DNA from: JBOHUX01 sp050734915
Lineage (GTDB): Bacteria; Chloroflexota; Dormibacteria; Dormibacterales; Dormibacteraceae
DNA: 9,921 nucleotides
Direction: 5' to 3'
Assembly (NCBI GenBank): GCA_050734915.1
Contig: JBOHUX010000081.1
Location: 1-9,921 of the forward strand
Shown here: piece by piece, positions 5,259-9,921 of the stretch
Layout of the letters: the number at the start of each line of letters is the position of its first letter
Numbering within the stretch: position 1 is the first letter of the stretch
Notes under the pieces: generated by a model
The model's database searches: none
The model's input: only the letters and a program-made list of their open reading frames with translations
Told to the model about the DNA's origin: nothing
Position numbers and translations under genes: made by a program

Positions 5259-5954
5259 TTGCCATATTTCTACGGCCGGCGCGAGGGCGACCGGGTCACC
5301 ATCGAGGGGGAGGACGCCAGGCACCTGGCGCGCTCTCTGAGGGCCCGGCCCGGGGAGCTGATCGAGGTCGTGGAGCCGGCCGGCCGGCTGCTCGGGGTCC
5401 GGCTCGAATCGGTCAGCGCGAACCTCGTGAGCGGCGTCGTCGAGTCCGAGGCGGAGCACGATCCGGAGCCGCGCCGCAGGGTCTGGCTGGCGGTCGCGAT
5501 GCTGCCGGCGACCGCGCTGGAGCTGGTCCTCTCCCGCTGCACGGAGGCGGGCGCGGCCGGGTTCATCCTGGTGCGGGCGGAGCGCAGCGTGGCCCGGGGC
5601 GGGAACCCCGGGCGCTGGGCGCGGATCTGCCGGGAGGCCTCGATGCTGTCCGGCCGCCTGGTGGTGCCGGCGGTGAGGGGCCCGGTGGTGCCGGCGGCGG
5701 CGGTGGCCATGTCCTTTCACCCGGTCCTGCTGGACCGCTCGGGGACCAGGAGTCTGGAGGGCGCCGACCTGGGCGACCGATGCACGCTCTTCCTGGGGCC
5801 GGAGGGGGGCTGGTCGGCCGGGGAGCGCGCTCTCTTCGGCGCCCCGTTCACGCTCGGGAGGCGGAACCTCCGGGCGGACACCGCGGCGCTGGTGGCCCTG
5901 GCCCTGACCGCCGGCGACCGCGCGGGGGCCGGGGGCGGGGGCGGGGCCGCCTAG
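5259..5954 (+). CDS. rsmE: 16S rRNA (uracil(1498)-N3)-methyltransferase RsmE
   Basis: Family role: SAM-dependent methylation of U1498 (E. coli numbering) of 16S rRNA, a SPOUT/trefoil-knot enzyme acting on the assembled small subunit. Seen in 231 residues: an N-terminal RNA-binding domain opening with PYFYGRREGD and GEDARHLARSLRARPG (17-32), then the methyltransferase domain with VWLAVAMLP (75-83), ERSVAR (108-113), REASMLSGRLVVPAV (125-139), the SAM-binding FLGPEGGWS (178-186) and LGRRNLRADTAAL (199-211). Relatives usually read E-Q-S-G-R and L-R-x-E-T-A; here Leu replaces Gln and Asp replaces Glu, mild changes in conserved positions. Length is normal. The TTG start gives the expected N terminus. 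A Gly-rich tail (223-229) ends the protein. The stop TAG lies in a CTAG shared with the convergent response regulator gene. Confidence 0.92.
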   Translation: MPYFYGRREGDRVTIEGEDARHLARSLRARPGELIEVVEPAGRLLGVRLESVSANLVSGVVESEAEHDPEPRRRVWLAVAMLPATALELVLSRCTEAGAAGFILVRAERSVARGGNPGRWARICREASMLSGRLVVPAVRGPVVPAAAVAMSFHPVLLDRSGTRSLEGADLGDRCTLFLGPEGGWSAGERALFGAPFTLGRRNLRADTAALVALALTAGDRAGAGGGGGAA

Positions 5955-6385
5955 CTCGGACGCCGGGCAGCCGGGCCCGGCCGCCTCGTCAGCCGGATCG
6001 CCGCCGGGATCATCGCGTAGAGCTCGACCCGGTCGTCCCCCTTGGAGATGTATCCGACCACGTTGGAGATCGGGGGCAGCGTCTGGAAGACGGGGTAGGC
6101 GGAGTAGAAGATGAGAGCGGTCTCGACGTTGCGGCGCCGGAACTCCATCGCCAGCTCCCAGCCGTGCATGGGCTCGGGCAGCATGAGGTCCACGATGGCG
6201 GCGTCGGGAGGCGTCTGCTCCACGATCGCCAGCGCCTCGCTCGCGTCCTCGGCCGTGATCGGCACGTATCCGAGCAGCGTGAGGTCGGTGCTCACGACGC
6301 GGCGCCAGGCCCTCTCGTCGTCGACGACCAGCACCGTCGCGCCCCGGACGTCGGGCGGTGCGGCTTCGATCATCTGCGGCGGCAC
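5951..6385 (-). CDS. Orphan receiver-domain response regulator
   Basis: Family role: a CheY-like receiver, phosphorylated on Asp by a histidine kinase; no output domain is present, so it would act through protein contacts. Numbered from ATG 6373 (140 residues): VLVVDDERAW with acidic pair D18-D19, phospho-acceptor D62 in AIVDLMLP, S91 in FYSAYP at the switch Ser/Thr position, and K111 in YISKGDD. All receiver hallmarks are present. An Arg/Pro-rich tail (about 127-140) follows the last helix. Start: ATG 6373 has no ribosome binding site, while GTG 6385, four codons upstream, has a G9 tract 8 bases before it that can pair with the anti-Shine-Dalgarno sequence; I took the GTG. It lies 23 bp behind a small zinc-ribbon-like gene, probably co-transcribed. 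No histidine kinase is in the window. Confidence 0.88.
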   Translation of the reverse strand: MPPQMIEAAPPDVRGATVLVVDDERAWRRVVSTDLTLLGYVPITAEDASEALAIVEQTPPDAAIVDLMLPEPMHGWELAMEFRRRNVETALIFYSAYPVFQTLPPISNVVGYISKGDDRVELYAMIPAAIRLTRRPGPAARRPS

Positions 6386-6393
6386 GTGGATCG

Positions 6394-6402
6394 CCCCCCC
6401 CC
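6394..6402 (-). promoter_or_regulatory. G9 tract upstream of the response regulator
   Basis: Nine G residues in a row on the minus strand lie between the stop of the 48-residue gene and the response regulator start. They can pair with the anti-Shine-Dalgarno CCUCC and are 8 bases from GTG 6385. Long homopolymers are also prone to slippage and to sequencing error. Confidence 0.4.
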
Positions 6403-6408
6403 GCCCGC

Positions 6409-6555
6409 TCAGACCAGCTGCTGCCAGCCGCTGCCATGATCGCAGGCGGGGCAGCGGTACCGGCAGCGGTTGGACGCCAGATCCAGCTCCACGGTGGCGA
6501 CCACGTGCCCGCATTCGACGTGGGAGAGCGCGGCCGCCAGCTGAGCCAGCGTCAT
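6409..6555 (-). CDS. 48-residue zinc-ribbon-like protein of unknown function
   Basis: I do not recognise a named family. The product has an N-terminal helix (MTLAQLAAALSHV) and a Cys/His set: His12, Cys15, His17, Cys31, Cys35, Cys38 and His40. The CPAC knuckle (35-38) paired with Cys15/His17 or Cys31 would suit a single bound zinc ion; this is inference. Support for a real gene: ATG with GGAGAT 7 bases upstream, mostly G/C third positions, and a stop 23 bp before the response regulator on the same strand. The two probably form an operon from the promoter at 6605-6633, and the small protein might be a partner or adaptor of the receiver domain. There is no signal peptide or membrane segment. 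Confidence 0.7.
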   Translation of the reverse strand: MTLAQLAAALSHVECGHVVATVELDLASNRCRYRCPACDHGSGWQQLV

Positions 6556-6604
6556 GACGTGGATCTCCGGGTCGCCGGGAGGGTGGGAAGCGGTCACGAT
6601 GGGA

Positions 6605-6633
6605 AGTGTGGGCCCGAATCGGGCCGGCGGCAA
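6605..6633 (-). promoter_or_regulatory. Candidate promoter with a 15-bp dyad filling its spacer
   Basis: On the minus strand TTGCCG (6633-6628), a 17-bp spacer and CACACT (6610-6605) form a weak housekeeping-type promoter about 50 bases before the zinc-ribbon gene. The spacer contains GGCCCGAATCGGGCC (6611-6625), a perfect 7-bp inverted repeat around one base, well placed for a repressor or MerR-type regulator. The hexamers match consensus only partly (4/6 and 3/6). Confidence 0.35.
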
Positions 6634-6737
6634 GATGCAACTGCAGGGGACTCGAGGACCGCAGATGGTGCGGACCGAGCGCCACCGGGCTCCCACCAGG
6701 AGGCGCGACGGCGGGATTCCTCTCCCTTCCGGGAGGA

Positions 6738-6764
6738 TGTCGATTTCGCGGCATCCCGTTCGAT
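6738..6764 (+). promoter_or_regulatory. ECF42-type promoter (TGTCGA-N17-CGAT)
   Basis: TGTCGA at 6738-6743 and CGAT at 6761-6764 are separated by 17 bp. The published target motif of ECF42 sigma factors, worked out in Streptomyces venezuelae, is as I recall TGTCGA at -35 and CGA followed by T or similar at -10. The genes behind it are a DGPF protein and an ECF42 sigma factor, the expected targets. Initiation near 6771 would leave a leader of about 47 bases. Confidence 0.75.
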
Positions 6765-6775
6765 GCAACAGTAGA

Positions 6776-6794
6776 GGCCGGTTCCAGGCCGGCC
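6776..6794 (+). promoter_or_regulatory. Hairpin in the leader of the DGPF gene
   Basis: GGCCGG (6776-6781) pairs with CCGGCC (6789-6794) across a 7-base loop, just inside the predicted transcript and 9 bases before the strong ribosome binding site GAGGAGG (6804-6810). It may protect the 5' end or tune translation; no alternative pairing with the ribosome binding site is evident. Confidence 0.3.
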
Positions 6795-6817
6795 CGACTG
6801 AATGAGGAGGCACGACG

Positions 6818-7237
6818 ATGAGATTCATGGTTCTGGTCAAGGCCAACAAGGACAGCGAGGCGGGCGCCCTTCCGGATGAGCAGATCCTGACCGCGATGAA
6901 CAAGTACAACGAGTCGCTGGTCCAGGCCGGCGTCCTTCTGGCGGCGGAGGGGCTCCACCCCAGCTCCAAGGGCGCGCGCGTCCGGTTCGAGGGCGGGAGG
7001 CGCACCGTCATCGACGGGCCCTTCACCGAAACCAAGGAGCTGATCGCCGGCTTCTGGCTGGTCCAGGTGAAGTCGAAGGAGGAGGCGATCGAGTGGGTCA
7101 AGCGCGCCCCCTTCGACGGCGGCACCGAGATCGAGATCCGGCAGGTGTTCGAGACGGAGGACTTCGAGCCCGTCCTCACCCCCGAGCTGAGGGAGAAGGA
7201 GGCGCGCCTGCGCGCGCAGGTGGCCGCGCAGAAGTAG
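6818..7237 (+). CDS. DGPF (YCII-related) domain protein partnered with an ECF42 sigma factor
   Basis: The YCII/DGPF family has a ferredoxin-like fold of unknown molecular function, and such genes are the usual genomic partners and targets of ECF42 sigma factors. Seen in 139 residues: the start MRFMVLVKANKDSEAG, the helix MNKYNESLVQAGVLL followed by the AEGLHPS segment, the family motif VIDGPFTETKELIAGFWL with DGPF at 66-69, a region around AIEWVKRAPF, and the strand IEIRQVFETEDF. A charged helix (about 124-139) extends the C terminus. GAGGAGG lies 7 bases before the ATG, one of the best ribosome binding sites here. It is first in a two-gene unit, 19 bp before the sigma factor gene, behind an ECF42-like promoter. 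A signalling or small-ligand role is often supposed but is not shown by the sequence. Confidence 0.93.
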   Translation: MRFMVLVKANKDSEAGALPDEQILTAMNKYNESLVQAGVLLAAEGLHPSSKGARVRFEGGRRTVIDGPFTETKELIAGFWLVQVKSKEEAIEWVKRAPFDGGTEIEIRQVFETEDFEPVLTPELREKEARLRAQVAAQK

Positions 7238-7256
7238 CCCGGGAGCGCAGCCGGTC

Positions 7257-8510
7257 GTGACCGACGTCCGAGCCCATCGCGCGGTGGAGGCGGTCTGGCG
7301 GATCGAGTCGCCTCGGCTGATCGCCCACCTGGCCCGGATCGTCCGCGATGTCGGTCTGGCCGAGGAGCTGGCCCAGGATGCTCTGGTGGCGGCACTCGAA
7401 CAGTGGCCCAGGTCAGGCGTCCCGGATCGTCCGGGCGCCTGGCTCATGGGCACCGCGAGGCACCACGCCATCGACCTGGTGCGCCGCCGCCGGCGGCTCC
7501 AGCGCAAGCACGAGGAGCTGGCCCACGATCTCATGTCGCAGGAGGCGGCCATGACGGACTTCGACGCCGCGCTCGAGGAGGGCATCGCCGACGACCTCCT
7601 GCGGCTCATCTTCACCGCCTGCCACCCGATCCTCCCTGCCGAGGCGCGGACCGCGCTCACGCTCCGCCTTCTCGGAGGCCTGACCACCGAGGAGATCGCG
7701 CGCGCCTTCCTGGTGCCGGTGCCGACCATCGCCCAGCGCATCGTGCGCGCCAAGCGCACGCTGGCCGAGGCCCGGGTCGGGCTCGAGGCTCCCAGGGGCG
7801 GCGAGCGCGCGGCGCGGCTCACGTCCGTGCTGGAGGTGGTCTACCTCATCTTCAACGAGGGCTACTCGGCGACCGCCGGCGGCGACTGGGTCCGGCCCGC
7901 GCTCTGCGAGGACGCGCTCCGGCTCGGCCGCGTGCTCGCAGAGCTCCTCCCCCAGGAGCCGGAGGTGCACGGCCTGGTCGCGCTCATGGAGATCCAGGCG
8001 TCCCGCCTCCGCGCGCGCACGGGCCCCTCGGGAGAGCCGGTCCTGCTGCTCGACCAGGACCGCTCGCGCTGGGACCAGCTCCTCATCCGCCGCGGCCTGG
8101 AGGCGCTGCGGCGGGTCGAGCGCCTGGGGGGCGCGACGGCGCCCTACGCCCTGCAGGCCGCGATCGCCGCCTGCCACGCGCGGGCGCACACTCCCGCCGA
8201 GACGGACTGGGCGCGCATCGCGGCGCTCTACGCCCGCCTCGCGCAGCTCGCGCCCTCACCGATCGTGGAGCTGAACCGGGCCGTCGCGGTGGGCATGGCC
8301 TTCGGCCCCGCGGCGGGCCTCGAGCTCCTGGAGGAGCTGCGCTCGGAGCCCTCGCTCAGGGCCTACCACCTGCTGCCCGGCGTTCGCGGTGATCTCCTGG
8401 CCAGGCTCGGCCGCGCCGCCGAGGCGCGTGCCGAGTTCGCGCGGGCGGCCTCGCTGACGCGAAACGAACGCGAGCGGAAACTGCTCCGCGACCGCGCCGC
8501 CGGGCTCTGA
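7257..8510 (+). CDS. ECF42-type RNA polymerase sigma factor with C-terminal extension
   Basis: Directs RNA polymerase to a small set of promoters. Seen in 417 residues: sigma-2 region (about 8-80) with LIAHLARIVRDVGLAEELAQD and PGAWLMGTARHHAIDLVRR; the group-typical IFTACHP (118-124); sigma-4 region (about 125-172) with LRLLGGLTTEEIARAF and VPTIAQRIVRAKRTL; then an extension of about 240 residues with YLIFNEGYSA (196-205), DQDRSRWD, an alpha-helical repeat-like region, and LPGVRGDLLARLGR near the end. The length and FNEGY region mark ECF42, in which the extension, rather than an anti-sigma factor, is thought to be required for activity; none is encoded nearby. Start: GTG 7257 with a weak GGGAG 11 bases upstream. 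It is probably autoregulated with the DGPF gene. The inducing signal is unknown. Confidence 0.94.
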   Translation: MTDVRAHRAVEAVWRIESPRLIAHLARIVRDVGLAEELAQDALVAALEQWPRSGVPDRPGAWLMGTARHHAIDLVRRRRRLQRKHEELAHDLMSQEAAMTDFDAALEEGIADDLLRLIFTACHPILPAEARTALTLRLLGGLTTEEIARAFLVPVPTIAQRIVRAKRTLAEARVGLEAPRGGERAARLTSVLEVVYLIFNEGYSATAGGDWVRPALCEDALRLGRVLAELLPQEPEVHGLVALMEIQASRLRARTGPSGEPVLLLDQDRSRWDQLLIRRGLEALRRVERLGGATAPYALQAAIAACHARAHTPAETDWARIAALYARLAQLAPSPIVELNRAVAVGMAFGPAAGLELLEELRSEPSLRAYHLLPGVRGDLLARLGRAAEARAEFARAASLTRNERERKLLRDRAAGL

Positions 8511-8536
8511 GCGGCACCCGCGCCGGCGCCCGTTGA

Positions 8537-8552
8537 GGTCGGGCCGCCGACC
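8537..8552. terminator. GC-rich hairpin between convergent genes, possible bidirectional terminator
   Basis: GGTCGG-GCCG-CCGACC is a perfect 6-bp stem with a 4-base loop in the 52-bp gap between the sigma factor stop (8510) and the convergent 110-residue gene. No T-tract follows on either strand, so it would be a U-less hairpin terminator or only a stabilising end. Confidence 0.4.
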
Positions 8553-8562
8553 GGCGGGACGG

Positions 8563-8895
8563 TCAGACCGGGCGCACCTCTTCCTGCTCGGCGCCGAGGC
8601 GGGCCGCAAGGGGTCGGGGGCTGCCGTTGGGGGGCGCCGCGGGCTCGAAGCGGTCGATGAAGGACCGTCTGACCCTCTCCCGGGAGTCCGTGAGGACCTC
8701 CTCGGCGACCTCCCAGGACAGGCTCCGGACGAGACCGGCCTGCCGGCTGGCACGCCACGTGCTCTCCTCCAGGTCCCAGTCGCCGGCGCCGCCGCTCCCG
8801 CGGGCGTTGTCGAAGGCCTTCCCCCACGCCTCCAGCGAGGCGCGGTGGGAATCTTCGGCGGATTGACAGAGCCTCTCGGCTTGCTGGTGGTCCAT
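8563..8895 (-). CDS. 110-residue hypothetical helical protein
   Basis: I do not recognise a family. The product is hydrophilic and mainly charged: residues 1-30 and about 50-85 look alpha-helical (AERLCQSAEDSHRASLEAW and EVAEEVLTDSRERVRRSF segments), separated by a Gly-rich turn with conserved-looking Trp residues (GDWDLEESTWRAS), and the tail (about 86-110) is Pro-rich and probably disordered. There is one Cys, no membrane segment and no signal peptide. Support for being real: third positions are mostly G/C, the ATG is preceded by AGAGAG, and it starts 11 bp after the SGNH hydrolase stop on the same strand, suggesting co-transcription. Plus-strand frames over the same DNA lack such support. 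The function is unknown. Confidence 0.72.
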   Translation of the reverse strand: MDHQQAERLCQSAEDSHRASLEAWGKAFDNARGSGGAGDWDLEESTWRASRQAGLVRSLSWEVAEEVLTDSRERVRRSFIDRFEPAAPPNGSPRPLAARLGAEQEEVRPV

Positions 8896-8906
8896 AGCTG
8901 CTCTCT

Positions 8907-9921
8907 CTAACCGCGGCGGCCGGCCGGATCTTGCTCACCGGACCCGTCACCACCCGACGCGGTCGAGCAGGCGGCCGCTAAACCGGCGCTTCGGCCCCGC
9001 CGCCAGGCCTCCCGGGCGATGGCGGCCAGCCCGAGCAGCACGAGGCAGGCCTCGATCGCGATCACGACCTCAGGGGGGAAGCCCGGCGACGGCGGATCGG
9101 GATGGGCGCTGAGGTCCAGGCGCCAGCCGGCCTCGGTCCCCAGAGCCGGGCGTCGGACGTGAACCCGGGCCCGGGCCAGGTGCGCGGCGGGCGAGGCCGG
9201 CGCCGTGGCTCCGGCTGACCGAGAGGCGGAGACGGGGGGGAAGGCGAGGGCCTTCAACCACGCCGGCGTCGCCTCGCCGCGGGCGATCAGGCGAGTGGCG
9301 TATTCGCGGAGCGACCAGAGCACGGCCCGCGCGATCCGGCGATGCCCGCGATCATTGGGATGGAACCCGTCGGAAGATCCCCAGGGCGTCCGCTGTCCCT
9401 TCGGCCCGCGCGTGCCGGACTCCCAGTAGATGTGGGAGATGTCGGCATAGAAGCCGCCCGCGGCCGCGCATTCGCCTCTGACGATGCCGTCATAGCGCGA
9501 GGAGGAGATGCCGGCCCGGTTCCTTACCCCGCCCCCAGTCCAGTCGCTCAGGCACTCCACCACGACGCCTGGCGACCGCCTCCTGACGTTCGCCAGCAGG
9601 CGGTGGAAGGCGCGCCGATAGGAGGAGAGGGACTCGGCGCGGAGGTAGTCGTTGGTCACCATGTGGATGACCGCCAGCTGGTACGGGCCGCCCACGTCCC
9701 AGGTGTCGGCGGTGGGCGCCGTGGCGCCCCAGCGGGCGATCGCGGTCGACTGCACCCGCAACCCCTGGGCGTCGAGCATGGCCGTGAGCCGGCTGCGGAA
9801 CGTGGCTCCCGGGCTGGAGGCGTAGAAGCCCTCGACGACGCTGGCGCCCAGATAGAGGACGTGCAACGCCCGGGGACCGGGCGCGATCGGGGCGGTCGTG
9901 ATGGGGGCGGGTGATCCGGAT
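8907..9921 (-). CDS. SGNH/GDSL-type hydrolase with C-terminal membrane anchor (5' end outside window)
   Basis: Family role: ester or acyl hydrolysis by a Ser/Asp/His set. Seen: the nucleophile block VLYLGASVVEGFYASS, a block III-like HMVTNDYLR with Asn, and the terminal DGFHPNDRGHRRIA with the Asp and His of the DxxH motif. The catalytic domain ends near the LREYATRLIA segment. About 60 linker residues rich in Ala, Ser and Pro follow, then a hydrophobic stretch VVIAIEACLVLLGLAAIA with WRRGR after it, as in a C-terminal anchor with the enzyme outside. A TTG at 9866 could start the protein, but the frame stays open to the right edge, encoding an Ala/Pro/Thr-rich stretch (PAPITTAPIAPGPRA) that looks like a linker after a signal peptide, so the gene probably begins outside the window. 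Likely first gene of a unit with the 110-residue protein. Substrate unknown; cell-wall or polysaccharide ester is only a guess. Confidence 0.85.
   Translation of the reverse strand, partial: SGSPAPITTAPIAPGPRALHVLYLGASVVEGFYASSPGATFRSRLTAMLDAQGLRVQSTAIARWGATAPTADTWDVGGPYQLAVIHMVTNDYLRAESLSSYRRAFHRLLANVRRRSPGVVVECLSDWTGGGVRNRAGISSSRYDGIVRGECAAAGGFYADISHIYWESGTRGPKGQRTPWGSSDGFHPNDRGHRRIARAVLWSLREYATRLIARGEATPAWLKALAFPPVSASRSAGATAPASPAAHLARARVHVRRPALGTEAGWRLDLSAHPDPPSPGFPPEVVIAIEACLVLLGLAAIAREAWRRGRSAGLAAACSTASGGDGSGEQDPAGRRG

Noticed and set aside
6554..6821. Plus-strand frames of 71-83 codons upstream of the DGPF gene
   Set aside because: They overlap the promoter region, have no domain or ribosome binding site, and one runs into the DGPF start; the region is better explained as regulatory.
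5951..7822. A 623-codon minus-strand frame
   Set aside because: Only the last 140 or so codons are a receiver domain. The upstream part runs antisense through the DGPF and sigma factor genes and out of frame over the 48-residue gene, so it is not a fusion.
7403..8392. 329-codon plus-strand frame inside the sigma factor gene
   Set aside because: A +1 frame shadow dominated by Arg, Pro, Gly and Ala; the sigma frame has all conserved regions.
8533..8910. Plus-strand frame opposite the 110-residue gene
   Set aside because: It lacks a ribosome binding site, and the minus strand has better codon use and operon spacing, though neither has known homology by eye.

Overview
The window is uniformly GC-rich, coding-dense bacterial chromosome, with GC-biased third codon positions and frequent GTG/TTG starts. 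Three first-in-unit genes appear to start at or very near the transcription start, with a TANNNT -10 just upstream of the start codon, whereas genes inside operons have good Shine-Dalgarno sites. This style, the archaeal-type short nicotinate phosphoribosyltransferase and the ECF42/DGPF pair suggest Actinomycetota, Chloroflexota or a related high-GC lineage. That placement is an inference; there is no rRNA or tRNA gene to test it. I see no CRISPR array, phage gene or transposase.

Left part (1-1790). The N-terminal half of an Mrp/ApbC-type iron-sulfur carrier ATPase runs off the left edge on the minus strand. It diverges from a plus-strand nicotinate phosphoribosyltransferase, and the 75-bp gap holds two facing -10 elements around a GC-rich dyad. 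After this gene the whole 226-bp intergenic space is one long imperfect inverted repeat (1563-1780), folding as a rod with two side hairpins and a terminal hairpin. Eight of its nine transition-type mismatches become G-U pairs only if the minus strand is the RNA. This is the most unusual object in the window.

Central operon (1789-5954, plus strand). A family 2 glycosyltransferase, an aldehyde dehydrogenase, a YfcE-like metallophosphoesterase and an atypical uracil-DNA glycosylase are tightly packed, followed after 58 bp by the 16S rRNA methyltransferase RsmE. The glycosylase appears to need a CTG start overlapping the previous stop codon (CTGA) in order to contain its iron-sulfur cysteines.

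Minus-strand pair (5951-6555). A 48-residue protein with a zinc-ribbon-like Cys/His set is followed by an orphan receiver-domain response regulator. Its last codon shares a CTAG palindrome with the rsmE stop codon.

ECF42 module (6738-8510, plus strand). A DGPF/YCII protein and an ECF42-type sigma factor with a long C-terminal helical extension lie behind a promoter, TGTCGA-N17-CGAT, that matches the published ECF42 target motif, so the module is probably autoregulated.

Right end (8563-9921, minus strand). A secreted or membrane-anchored SGNH hydrolase, open at the right edge, is followed by an unrecognised 110-residue helical protein. This unit converges on the sigma factor gene across a 52-bp gap with a GC-rich hairpin.
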